From: Actinophytocola xanthii
Lineage (GTDB): Bacteria > Actinomycetota > Actinomycetes > Mycobacteriales > Pseudonocardiaceae
NCBI RefSeq assembly: GCF_001921205.1
Contig: NZ_MSIE01000029.1
Location: forward strand, 85,173 to 149,172
Length of the DNA stretch: 64,000 bases
Reading direction: 5' to 3'
Within the stretch, counting starts at the first letter, position 1. Each line of letters opens with the position of its first letter. This document shows positions 34,120-42,774 of this stretch, piece by piece. The position numbers and the translations under genes are program-made. The notes beneath the pieces were generated by a model. The model did no database searches. It saw only the letters and a list, made by a program, of their open reading frames with translations, and had not been told where the DNA came from.

Positions 34120-35002
34120 GTCAACTGAAACTGTCGCCCTCGCCGTCGTGACCGGGGCCTCGACCGGAATCGGTGCCGCCACCGCACGCGAGCTGGCGCG
34201 GCGCGGCTTCCACGTCCTCGCCGGGGTGCGCCGGGACGCGGACGCTGAGGCGCTGCGTGCCGAGCGCATCGAACCCGTCCGGCTCGACGTCACCTCCGAG
34301 GCCGACGTCGCCGCGCTTGCCGAACGGGTCGCCGGCGACCCCGGGCGCCGCCCGCTGCGCGCGCTGGTCAACAACGCCGGCATCGCGGTCAACGCCCCGG
34401 TCGAGGCGCTGCCGGTGGCGCAGTGGCGCCGGCAGTTCGAGGTCAACGTGTTCGGTCAGATCGCGACGACCCAGGCGCTGCTGCCGGCGTTGCTCGCCAG
34501 CTCCGGCAGGGTGGTCAACATCAGCTCGATCGGCGGCCGGGTCGCCCTGCCCGCCTACGGCGCCTACGCCGGCTCGAAGTTCGCGCTCGAGGCCGTGAGC
34601 GACGCCCTCCGGCGGGAGGTGGCCGGGCTCGGCGTCACTGTCGTCGTGGTCGAACCGGGGGCCGTGGTGACCGAGATGGCGGGGCGAGGTGTCGCCACCG
34701 CCGAGAGCCTCGCCGCCGCGATGACCGGCGAGCAGCACCAGCGGTACGACGCGCTCATGGGCGCCGTCACCAACCAGGCCAGGTCCTGGGCCAGGGACGG
34801 CGTGCCGGCCGAGCAGGCGGCGCGAGTGGTCGCCGAGGCCGTCACCAGCCCTCGTCCGCGCACCCGGTACACCGTCGGCCGCGACGCGGCGATCCTCGCC
34901 CGCCTCGCCCGCCTGCTCCCCGACCGGCTCCTCGACCGGGTGGTGCACCGCTCGCTGCGGCCGCACTACGCAGCCCGGCGACCGGTCACGAGACCAGCGT
35001 GA
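34112..35002 (+). CDS. Short-chain dehydrogenase/reductase
   Basis: The 296-residue cytoplasmic oxidoreductase has a classical SDR core: TGASTGIGAATARELARRG (TGxxxGIG near residue 17), NNAGIAVNAPV, ISSIGGRVALPAYGAYAGSK (Ser, then YxxxK) and VVVEPGAVVTEMAGRG. The last 60 residues form an extended tail with LARLARLLPDRLLDRVVHRS, as in retinol-dehydrogenase-like SDRs. The substrate is unknown. It is divergent from the TetR gene, and its stop overlaps the convergent EAL gene by 17 bases. Confidence 0.92.
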   Translation: MTTSTETVALAVVTGASTGIGAATARELARRGFHVLAGVRRDADAEALRAERIEPVRLDVTSEADVAALAERVAGDPGRRPLRALVNNAGIAVNAPVEALPVAQWRRQFEVNVFGQIATTQALLPALLASSGRVVNISSIGGRVALPAYGAYAGSKFALEAVSDALRREVAGLGVTVVVVEPGAVVTEMAGRGVATAESLAAAMTGEQHQRYDALMGAVTNQARSWARDGVPAEQAARVVAEAVTSPRPRTRYTVGRDAAILARLARLLPDRLLDRVVHRSLRPHYAARRPVTRPA

Positions 35003-37643
35003 GCACCGTCTCGTCGCGCAGGCCGCGGGCCCGGGTGGTCCTGGCCTGCAGCCACGCCTCGAGCCGCTCCTCGGACAGCGGCCGGGAGATCAGATAGCCC
35101 TGCGCCACGTCACAGCCCATCTCGGCGAGCTGGTCGCGGGCGGCGTCCTCCTCGACGCCCTCCGCGACCACGACGAGGCCAAGGGAGTGGCCGAGCTCGA
35201 CGATCGAACGCACGACGGCCAGGTCGCCCAGGTCGCTGCCCATGCCGAAGACGAAGCTCTTGTCGATCTTCACCTCGTCCACCGGCAGCTGCCGCAGGTA
35301 GGCGAGCGAGGAGTAGCCGGTGCCGAAGTCGTCGACGGCCAGCACCACGCCGAGGGTGTGCAGTGCCCGCAGCACCGGCAGGGCGCGCGCCGGGTCGGCC
35401 ATCACGACGGACTCCCCGAGCTCGAGCGTGAGCAGCTCGGCCGGCACGCCGTACCGCTCCAACGAAGCCTGCACCTGGTCGGGGAAGTGCTCGTTGTTCA
35501 GGCTGCGCACGGACAGGTTGACCGCCACACCGATCCGCAGGCCCTGGTCCAACCACTTGCGGATTCGGGCCAACGCCTTGTCCAGCACGAAGTCGGTCAG
35601 CACGTCGACCAGCCCGGCGGCCTCCACTGCGGGCACGAACTCGTCGGGGGCGAGTCGGCCGAACTCCGGGTGCACCCAGCGCACGAGCGCCTCGACACCG
35701 AGCACCTCGCGGCGCGGCAGCGCGACCTTCGGCTGGTAGTGCACGCTGACCTGGCCGTCCTCGAGCGACTGGCGGAACTGGGTGACCAGCTGGAAGCGGC
35801 GGAGGAAGATCTGCCCCATGCTCGGCACGTAGGACTTGGCCTTCTCCCCGCTCGCGCGCGCCGACCGCAGGGCGACGTCGGCCCGCTTGAGCAGCTCGTC
35901 GACGTCGGGCTCGCCGACCGCGCCGTCGCGGGGCGCCCCCGCGGCGTCGGAGAACATCACGCCGTCGACGACAACCGACGAGGAGTAGCCGACGACCGCG
36001 CCGGCCTCGACGGTCAGCCGGTCGACCGAGTAGGGCGTGGACAGGCTGGCCGACAACCGTTCGGCGACCTCCTGCGCCCGGTCGAGGTCGGCGTCGACGA
36101 GCAGCGCGGCGAACGCCCCGCCCTCGAGCCGGGCGAGCGGGGTCTCCACGCCGAGCACGTCACGCAGGCGCCGGCCCGCGGCGATCGTGATCCGGTCGAT
36201 CCAGGCAAAGCCGAGGGCGTCGCTGACCGCGGACTGCACCTCGAGGTCGATCCGCATCATCACCGCCCCGGGCCGGTCGGCCAGCAGCTGGGTGGCGAGC
36301 TGGCGGAAGCCGGGTCGGTTGTGCAGGCCGGTCAGCGGGTCGTGGTAGGCGTCGTGGCGCAGGGTGGCGAGCAGCCGCCGGTTGTCCAGCGCCGTCGCGA
36401 GGTGGCTGGCCGTCGTGCCGATCATGCGCAGGTCGGCCTGGCCGAAGCCGCGCCAGCGGGACAGCTTGTCGTGCGCCTCGACGACGCCGAGCAGGTGGCT
36501 CGCGCTGCGCAGCGGCACGACCAGCGCCTCCTGGGCACCGCGCCGCATCAGCGCCTGCCGGATCTCGGGCAGCGCGTCGATCCGGCGGAAGTGGCGCACG
36601 TGCGAGCCGGGCAGCCGCAGGAGCGCGTCCGCGCGACCGCCGGCGGGCTCGACGTCGACGACCTCCTCGGGCAGCTCGTCGCCGGCGACGACCGTCTTCA
36701 TCGGCGCCTGTGGGTCGACCCGCAGCCGCAGCACGACGCGGGCCGCGCCGAGCTGGTCCCGGATGCGCTGGGCGACGCCGAGCCAGTCGTCGACCTTGAT
36801 CGAGTTCGCCGTGTCCTGGCCGGTCGCCGGCCGAGCCGCCGCCCGCCGGCCCGAGCGGGCGACGATCAGGCTGACCTCGGACAACGCCTCGAGGTCCCGC
36901 TGCTCGCGGAGCAGGCCCGAGTAGGCGAAGTAGAGCGCCGAGACGCCGCCGAGCAGCGGCAGCACCAGCGGCCAGCCGTGCTCGACGTGGGTGACGACCT
37001 CGTAGCCGACGACGCCGACCGAGGCGTTGACCAGCCCGAGGACCAGCGTCCGCGAGACGAGCTTCGTGGCGGCGCCCAGCCGCATCCGCCGGCCGAGGAC
37101 GTACACCGCGGCCAGGGCGAGCAGCGTGCTGGCGACCGGCGCGCTGAGGGCGCCGGCGAACACCGCGAACCACGGTGGGCCACCGCCCTGGACGACACCG
37201 CCGACCACGGTGAGGACGGTGAAGGCGGTGGAGATCTCGAGGATCTCGGCGCCGGTGTTGTAGAGGAGGCGGTCCTGGACGCGCCGGACGAGCAGGGTGC
37301 CGACGCCGGCGACCAGGTGCGCGGCGAGCACGACCTGGAACGGCGCGACGAACAACCCGATGGCCAGCGGGATCTCGGTGAACGAGATCGTCCAGGACAC
37401 CCCGCCCCGGACGTCGATGTTGACCGAGAGCTGCTCGACGACGAGGAAGGCGAGGACGAGCAGGAGGCCGGTGCCGATGAGGTCGGCGGAGGGGGTGAGC
37501 GGGAGCCAGAACGAGACGAGCACCGCGGCCGCGATGCCGGTGAGGAGGATGAGCACCGAGAACGCGCGGAACCGCCGGTCGACCGCGGGGTCCGGGTACA
37601 CGTCCGGGATGCGCTCGTGAGCCGCCGATGCCTGGTCGGGCAT
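34986..37643 (-). CDS. Membrane-bound c-di-GMP phosphodiesterase (GAF, degenerate GGDEF, EAL)
   Basis: The product has 885 residues from ATG 37643 (GAGGAGAG upstream). The N-terminal 250 residues hold about seven membrane helices, followed by a GAF-like region (about 280-430). The GGDEF domain (about 450-620) has the active-site motif replaced by EGGAFAALLVD and is unlikely to make c-di-GMP. The EAL domain (about 640-870) looks intact, with GVEALVRWVHPE, NLSVRSL, LELGESV, VDDFGTGYSSLAY, EVKIDKSFV, VVAEGVEE and QGYLISRPL. It probably hydrolyses c-di-GMP, with the GGDEF domain regulatory. Confidence 0.9.
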   Translation of the reverse strand: MPDQASAAHERIPDVYPDPAVDRRFRAFSVLILLTGIAAAVLVSFWLPLTPSADLIGTGLLLVLAFLVVEQLSVNIDVRGGVSWTISFTEIPLAIGLFVAPFQVVLAAHLVAGVGTLLVRRVQDRLLYNTGAEILEISTAFTVLTVVGGVVQGGGPPWFAVFAGALSAPVASTLLALAAVYVLGRRMRLGAATKLVSRTLVLGLVNASVGVVGYEVVTHVEHGWPLVLPLLGGVSALYFAYSGLLREQRDLEALSEVSLIVARSGRRAAARPATGQDTANSIKVDDWLGVAQRIRDQLGAARVVLRLRVDPQAPMKTVVAGDELPEEVVDVEPAGGRADALLRLPGSHVRHFRRIDALPEIRQALMRRGAQEALVVPLRSASHLLGVVEAHDKLSRWRGFGQADLRMIGTTASHLATALDNRRLLATLRHDAYHDPLTGLHNRPGFRQLATQLLADRPGAVMMRIDLEVQSAVSDALGFAWIDRITIAAGRRLRDVLGVETPLARLEGGAFAALLVDADLDRAQEVAERLSASLSTPYSVDRLTVEAGAVVGYSSSVVVDGVMFSDAAGAPRDGAVGEPDVDELLKRADVALRSARASGEKAKSYVPSMGQIFLRRFQLVTQFRQSLEDGQVSVHYQPKVALPRREVLGVEALVRWVHPEFGRLAPDEFVPAVEAAGLVDVLTDFVLDKALARIRKWLDQGLRIGVAVNLSVRSLNNEHFPDQVQASLERYGVPAELLTLELGESVVMADPARALPVLRALHTLGVVLAVDDFGTGYSSLAYLRQLPVDEVKIDKSFVFGMGSDLGDLAVVRSIVELGHSLGLVVVAEGVEEDAARDQLAEMGCDVAQGYLISRPLSEERLEAWLQARTTRARGLRDETVLTLVS

Positions 37644-37755
37644 GCACTCTCCTCGGCCGTCGCACAGTGACGGCGCCCCGAGCGGGCACCTCACGGTCGC
37701 GCTACTGTACCCCCTCGGAGCAAGGAATCCGACTGTGCTATTAGGACATCCGGCA

Positions 37756-37781
37756 CGAGGCGGGCCCGCCGACCCGCCTCG
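37756..37781 (-). terminator. Terminator after the SdrD-B repeat surface protein gene
   Basis: A nine-base perfect stem CGAGGCGGG (37756-37764) / CCCGCCTCG (37773-37781) has an eight-base loop. It lies 30 bases beyond the stop of the minus-strand surface protein gene and before the EAL gene. Confidence 0.7.
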
Positions 37782-37811
37782 AACGGTCGCGACGTGAGGG
37801 TGATCACCCCT

Positions 37812-40544
37812 TCAGTCGGAGGTCCCGGGCCGGTCGGTCCACTCGGTCCCGGTCCCGGTCGGGGGTTCGACCCGGACTGTCCGATCTCGTCCCCGCCGAC
37901 GGCCGGCGAGCAGCGCCAACGCGCCGAGCGCCAGCAGCGCGACCGCGACGGAGAACGTGCCGAGCGCCGGCACCCCGGTGGAGGCGAGGCCCGGTGCGAG
38001 GGAGCCCTGCGGGGTGGTGCCCGGGCCGCCCGGGCCTCCCTCGTCCGACGAGGACTCGACGACCGCCACCCGCGCGGACGCGAGGTCGTTGTCCGGGTTG
38101 TCGTCGGGCTCGCCGTCGGCCAGGGTTACCCGCATCTCGATCGTCGAGGCCGTACTCGGCCGGGTCCCGGAGGCGGTCACGGCGATCGGCGTCGCGCGGT
38201 CGCCCGGGTCCAGGGCCTGTTCGGTTTCGCAGAAGACCGCCTGGTCACCGCTGTCGACGTCGTCGACATCGTCGGCGAAGACGCGACAGGTCCAGCCCTC
38301 CGCGGTCACCTCTCCGACGACCAGGCCGCCGTCGAGCACGAGGAGCACCATCGCGCCGACCACCGGTTGGGTGCCCTTGTTGGTCGTCCTCCCGGTGACC
38401 GTGAACCGGTCGTCCACGCCGACCCTGGCCGGGTCCGCCGTGATCGCGGCCGAGAGGTCACGGAGCAGGCCGAGCAGGCCGGCGTCAATCTCGTCGAGAT
38501 GGGTGATGTCGTCGCCGGTGACCTCGATCGTGATCGGCATGTCGACCGTGCCGTCCTCGTCGAAGTCCGAGTCGACGGGTTCGGGGCCGGCGTGGACCCG
38601 GCTCAGCGAGGCCGGCTCGGGCAGGGTGATCACCAGGTCGTAGGTTCCGACCCGCAGGTTGCCGAACCGGTACCTGCCCTCGGCGTCGGTCTTCGTGGTC
38701 CGGTCGTCCTCGACGCCGCTGAGGTCGACCAGCGTCAGGGTGACCCCGGGCACGCCGGGCTCGCCGGCGTCCTGCACGCCGTTCTCGTCGAGGTCGGACC
38801 AGACGAAGTCACCGACCGAGCCCAGCTCCTCGCCGAAGTCGATGCAGTCGTGGTCGCCGACGCCGACGTCGACCGGGAGGACGTTGGGCGTCGTCGAGCC
38901 GTAGCCGGCGGGCTGGGTCTCGTACACCCGGTACTCCCCGGCGGGCATCGTGGGGAACTCGTAGTACCCGTAGTAGTTCGTGATCCGGACGAACAGGACG
39001 TTGTCTTCGGCGTCGGTGAGGGTCACGGTCACGCCCTCGATGCCGCCCTCACCCTCGTCGAGCTGGCCGTTGGCGTCGGTGTCGAGGTAGACGTAGCCCT
39101 CGATCAGGCTGCCCAGCTCGGCGAACAGGTACCCGCTCCCGGTGCCGCCCACGGGGACGACGATGCCGGTGACGGAGTCGGGGTCGACAGGGGTGCCGCC
39201 GAGGGTGCCGGCGCTGTCCTCGCCGTCCTGGTAGGCCTCTGGCTGGGTCTCGGTCAGCGTGAAGGTGCCGCCGGGCAGCCCGGCCAGCTCGAACTCGCCG
39301 TCCGAGGTGGTCACGGCGGTTCTGGTGACAGGATTGCCGTCGAGATCGGTACCGGTCAGGGTGACGGTGACGCCGCCGATGCCCGGCTCGGCCGTGCTGT
39401 CGGCGTTCGGCTCGCCGTTCTTGTCGCGGTCGAAGAAGACGGTCCCGGACAGCGTCGCGGCGATGTCGACGAAGACATGTCCGGTCGAGCTCTCCCCCGC
39501 GGCGAGCACGATGTCGCCGATGACGTTGGGGTTGACCACGGAGCCCTCGTCGCCCGCGATCGCGCCGACGTCGGTGAAGGCGGTTCCGGAGGCCTGGGTG
39601 AGGGTGTAGCTGCCCGGGCGGACGTCGGCGAAGGCGAAGCCGCCGCTGGCGTCGGTGGTGGTGGTCCGGTTGACCGCGCCGAGGTCATCGGTGCCGGTTA
39701 GCGTCACCTCGACGCCGGGGATCGGATCGCCGTCCGGAGTCCGGACGGTTCCGGCGATGCCGTTGGGCAGGACGTCGCCGAAGAGGTAGCCGGTGCCGGC
39801 GGTTCCGGTGAGCACGATGCCGGACACCGAGTCCGGCGGGGCGAGGGCTCCGCCACGGGTGCCGACGCGGTCCTGGCCGTCCAGGTAGCCGGTGGGTTGG
39901 ATCTCGGTGAGCGTGTAGGTGCCCGGCGGCAGGACGTCGAAGGTGTAGTCGCCGTTGGTGTCGGTGGTGGTCGTGAGGGTGGTCGGCCCGGTGAGGGTGA
40001 GGGTGACCGCGGGGATGCCGGTCTCGCCAGGGTCGGTCACGCCGTTGCCGTTGTCGTCGGCGAAGACCTGGCCGGACAGGGCGGAGGTGCCGCGTTCGGT
40101 GAAGTCGTTCCCGGCGCTGACCGCGTTCGGGGCGAGGACCACGGTGAACGAGCTGGGCGTCAGTGCCGTCGCCCCGGGGCCGGCGACGAACTCCCCCTCC
40201 GCGAACCCGGAGGGCTGGGTCTCGGTGACCGTGAAGGTGCCCGGGCCGAGGGAGGTGAAGGAGTAGCGGCCGGCGCTGTCGGTGTTGGTGGTGGCGACGG
40301 CGTCCCCGCTGACCGCGACGGGCACGCCGACGACCGGGCTGTCACCGGGGTCGAGGACGCCGTTGGCGTTGCGGTCGTTGTAGACGGTCCCGGAGATCGT
40401 CTCGCCGGCAGCCTGCCTCGGCGCTGACGTGGCGGCGGAAGCCGCTCCCGCTCGCTCGACCGCGTGGGCGACGGACAGGCCACTCACGCAGATCGAGGCG
40501 GCCAGAACCGAGGCCAGCAGGGGGCGGGACAGGGATCCGGCCAT
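37812..40544 (-). CDS. Sortase-anchored surface protein with six SdrD-B/Cna-B-like repeats
   Basis: The product has 910 residues. The signal peptide (about 1-28) ends SVAHA. Six beta-sandwich repeats follow, starting near residues 50, 156, 262, 363, 480 and 576, most opening with G-x-V-F/Y-x-D-x-(N/D)xNG and a calcium-binding-like DxNGxxDPGE loop. A DUF11-like region (about 690-830) comes next. The C-terminus has GLASTGVPALG, a hydrophobic helix and RRRGRDR. LASTG fits the class-E sortase signal LAxTG of actinobacteria. The protein should be a wall-linked stalk; no sortase gene is nearby. Confidence 0.9.
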   Translation of the reverse strand: MAGSLSRPLLASVLAASICVSGLSVAHAVERAGAASAATSAPRQAAGETISGTVYNDRNANGVLDPGDSPVVGVPVAVSGDAVATTNTDSAGRYSFTSLGPGTFTVTETQPSGFAEGEFVAGPGATALTPSSFTVVLAPNAVSAGNDFTERGTSALSGQVFADDNGNGVTDPGETGIPAVTLTLTGPTTLTTTTDTNGDYTFDVLPPGTYTLTEIQPTGYLDGQDRVGTRGGALAPPDSVSGIVLTGTAGTGYLFGDVLPNGIAGTVRTPDGDPIPGVEVTLTGTDDLGAVNRTTTTDASGGFAFADVRPGSYTLTQASGTAFTDVGAIAGDEGSVVNPNVIGDIVLAAGESSTGHVFVDIAATLSGTVFFDRDKNGEPNADSTAEPGIGGVTVTLTGTDLDGNPVTRTAVTTSDGEFELAGLPGGTFTLTETQPEAYQDGEDSAGTLGGTPVDPDSVTGIVVPVGGTGSGYLFAELGSLIEGYVYLDTDANGQLDEGEGGIEGVTVTLTDAEDNVLFVRITNYYGYYEFPTMPAGEYRVYETQPAGYGSTTPNVLPVDVGVGDHDCIDFGEELGSVGDFVWSDLDENGVQDAGEPGVPGVTLTLVDLSGVEDDRTTKTDAEGRYRFGNLRVGTYDLVITLPEPASLSRVHAGPEPVDSDFDEDGTVDMPITIEVTGDDITHLDEIDAGLLGLLRDLSAAITADPARVGVDDRFTVTGRTTNKGTQPVVGAMVLLVLDGGLVVGEVTAEGWTCRVFADDVDDVDSGDQAVFCETEQALDPGDRATPIAVTASGTRPSTASTIEMRVTLADGEPDDNPDNDLASARVAVVESSSDEGGPGGPGTTPQGSLAPGLASTGVPALGTFSVAVALLALGALALLAGRRRGRDRTVRVEPPTGTGTEWTDRPGTSD

Positions 40545-40751
40545 GGGTCTCCTCGAATGAGACGGATAACCCTCACCGTGGTGCCCCCGCCCCGACCCCG
40601 CACAGTGGAACCACCGCCTTCACCGAATCGTGTTCGGCGCGATCTCTGTCCTGTCTGGACTATACAGTGTCCAATGCAGATTCCCGTGCGCTTTCCCGAC
40701 CTGCTTGCTTTGGTTCTCGTGCTACCGTCGATTTCGGTCGTGTCGGCACGG

Positions 40752-40793
40752 CCCCGGACGAGCGCGTCGTACCCGGTCAGGCGAAGACGGCGC
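40752..40793 (+). ncRNA. Guanidine-III (ykkC-III) riboswitch
   Basis: The sequence CCGGACGAGCGCGTCGTACC followed by CGGTCAGGCGAAGACGGCGC matches the ykkC-III consensus base for base in its key blocks: CCGGACGAG, CGUACCCGGUCAGG, AAGACGGCGC. ACCCGG can pair with CCGG(AC) and GCGUCGU with ACGGCGC, giving the expected pseudoknotted two-helix fold. It ends 35 bases before the start of a guanidinium exporter gene. In this class guanidinium binding exposes the ribosome site and turns translation on. Confidence 0.9.
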
Positions 40794-40827
40794 AGTGATG
40801 CACCTTCATTGCTGCCGAGGAGTCGTC

Positions 40828-41142
40828 ATGGCGTGGTTGGCGCTTGTCCTGTCCGGTCTGTTCGAGGCGGTGTGGGCCGCGGCGCTCAGCGCGTCACGCG
40901 GACTTTCCCGGTTGGGGCCGAGTGTCGTGTTCGGCGTCGCCCTGGTCATCAGCATGGGCGGGCTGGGTTTCGCGCTCCGAAGCGTCCCGGTCGGGACGGG
41001 CTACGCGGTCTGGGTGGGGATCGGCGCGATCACCACCGCGCTCTACGGCATGGTCGCCCTGCACGAGCCGGCGTCGGTGGGGCGGATCGTGTGCCTGGTG
41101 CTGATCGTCGCGGGTGTCGTCGGACTGAAGGTGTTCCAGTGA
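40828..41142 (+). CDS. gdx: Small multidrug resistance family guanidinium exporter (Gdx/SugE type)
   Basis: The 104-residue protein has four membrane helices and the SMR hallmark glutamate at position 13 (LSGLFEAVWAAAL). It has the Gdx-type segment SVPVGTGYAVWVGIGAITTA and the C-terminal HEPASVGRIVCLVLIVAGVV, close to guanidinium/proton antiporters. ATG 40828 has CGAGGAG five bases upstream. The upstream guanidine-III riboswitch fixes the substrate as guanidinium with high probability. The last 249 bases are also spanned by the convergent pentapeptide ORF on the other strand. Confidence 0.93.
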   Translation: MAWLALVLSGLFEAVWAAALSASRGLSRLGPSVVFGVALVISMGGLGFALRSVPVGTGYAVWVGIGAITTALYGMVALHEPASVGRIVCLVLIVAGVVGLKVFQ

Positions 41143-42690
41143 CCGCGGGGCTCCCCGTGCGAACGTGGCGCCGTCCAGGGCGAGGGTGCCTCTGACCTCG
41201 GTGCGGTCGAACCGGGCGTCCTCGCGGAAGTGGGCACCCTCGAACCCGGCGCCCCCGCCGAACCGCGTCCCGCTGAACCGAGCGGCCCGAACGAATTCGG
41301 CCCGCTCGAACCGCGCCCGCTGAGCGAGAACCGCCCCGCCGAACCCGGCGTCGCCCCCGAAGACGGCCTTGCCGAAGTCGGCGTCCCCCCGGAGCTCCGC
41401 CCGGCCGAACCAGGCCACCCGCGCGAACCTGACCTTCGCGAACTCGGCCTCCCGCGCGAACACGGTCCTTCCGAACTGGGCGTCCCCGTCGAACGTCGCC
41501 CCGCCGATCCGGGCGTCCCCGCGGAACTCGGCGGCGCCGAACCGCGCGACGCCGCCGAAGGAGGCTCCTCGAAACCGCGCCTCCCGTCCGAAGACGGCCT
41601 TGCTGAACCGAGCGGCACCACCGAACCCGACGCCGCCGAACCCCGCGAGACCGTCGAACGTCACCTCGCCGAACCGCGCGACGCCCGCGAACTTCGCGCC
41701 GCCGAACCGGGCGTCCCCACCGAACCGCGCCCCGCCGAACTCCGCGTCGCCGCCGACCACGATGCCGCCGAACTCGACGTCACCCCCGAACTCGACACCG
41801 CCGAAGTCGACGTCACCGACGAACTCGGCACCTCCGAACGCCACGGTGTGGCGGAACTCGGCACCCCCGAAGCGGGCGGCACCACCGAACACGGCCTCGC
41901 CGAACTCCGCCTCGCCGGTGAACTCGGCGCCCCCGAAGTCGACGTCGCCGTCGAAGGTCGCCCTTCCGAACCGCGCCACACCCCTGACCAGCGCGCTCGA
42001 CATCCGGACGTCCTCGAAGCGGCACCCCTCGAAGTCGGGCGCGTCCAACACCGTCCCTGACAGGTCGAGCACGAGCCCCGCCCAGTACCCGTCGCCCGGC
42101 GCACCGACCCGCGAGTGGCTGGCGAGGATCCGCTGAACCGCGACCCGGACCTCCCGCTCCTGAACCCACTCATCCTGGCCAGCCCCCGGCAGCGTGAACG
42201 GCATCCGGAGGTAGGCACACAGCAGGTTGACGATCGTCTGCCGCTGCCCCGGGTTGTCCTGCGCGACCCGCTCGAGTGCGAACAACCCCGCGAGCCGCAC
42301 CGGCGCCCTGTCCGACCCGAGCTGGTCGGCGGCCTTCGTGTAGAGGTCGGTGATCCTTCGCTCCGCCGCATCCCTCTCGGTCGAGGCGGCGACCCGCTCC
42401 TGCTGAGCGAGCGCGTCCTCCGTCGACCGCTGCCGCCGCCACGCGAGATACAGCGCGACGACGCCCCCACTACCCACCCCGACGCTGAGCCCGATCCGCA
42501 ACGCGTCGAACCGCGCCGTCACCAGGTCCCGCCCGGACAACCCGCTGGTGCCCGGCCACCACAGCAACACCACCACGACGGCCGTGAGGACCACGACTCC
42601 CGCGGCGGTCGCGACCAGCGCCCTGCCGGACAGGCGCTTGCTCGACGGTGGACGGGCTCCAGGTTCGACCACGACGTGATCATTACCCAT
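40894..42690 (-). CDS. Membrane protein with long F-type pentapeptide repeat domain
   Basis: The product has 598 residues from ATG 42690. Two membrane helices (about 26-48 and 65-84) are followed by a conserved helical segment LYTKAADQLGSDRAPVRLAG / FALERVAQDNPGQRQTIVNL. A right-handed pentapeptide helix comes next (about 220-515) with more than 50 repeats such as ARFGGAEF and GDAEFGGARF. The last 85 residues (EHLQSDDTRDDQHQAHDPPH onward) lose the repeat. They are read through the antisense of the gdx gene and look non-native, so the true end may lie near 41143 or the frame may be altered. Function is unknown. Confidence 0.8.
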   Translation of the reverse strand: MGNDHVVVEPGARPPSSKRLSGRALVATAAGVVVLTAVVVVLLWWPGTSGLSGRDLVTARFDALRIGLSVGVGSGGVVALYLAWRRQRSTEDALAQQERVAASTERDAAERRITDLYTKAADQLGSDRAPVRLAGLFALERVAQDNPGQRQTIVNLLCAYLRMPFTLPGAGQDEWVQEREVRVAVQRILASHSRVGAPGDGYWAGLVLDLSGTVLDAPDFEGCRFEDVRMSSALVRGVARFGRATFDGDVDFGGAEFTGEAEFGEAVFGGAARFGGAEFRHTVAFGGAEFVGDVDFGGVEFGGDVEFGGIVVGGDAEFGGARFGGDARFGGAKFAGVARFGEVTFDGLAGFGGVGFGGAARFSKAVFGREARFRGASFGGVARFGAAEFRGDARIGGATFDGDAQFGRTVFAREAEFAKVRFARVAWFGRAELRGDADFGKAVFGGDAGFGGAVLAQRARFERAEFVRAARFSGTRFGGGAGFEGAHFREDARFDRTEVRGTLALDGATFARGAPRSLEHLQSDDTRDDQHQAHDPPHRRRLVQGDHAVERGGDRADPHPDRVARPDRDASERETQPAHADDQGDAEHDTRPQPGKSA

Positions 42691-42774
42691 CCCGCTCACG
42701 CTGTCACCGATCCGGGGCCTCTCTCCACTGCGCCCTCGGCTCTCCCGTCTCACGCTGCTTGCTGTGTTTTGGCG

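Noticed and set aside
35187..37670. 827-residue plus-strand frame
   Set aside because: It is the antisense of the EAL protein gene.
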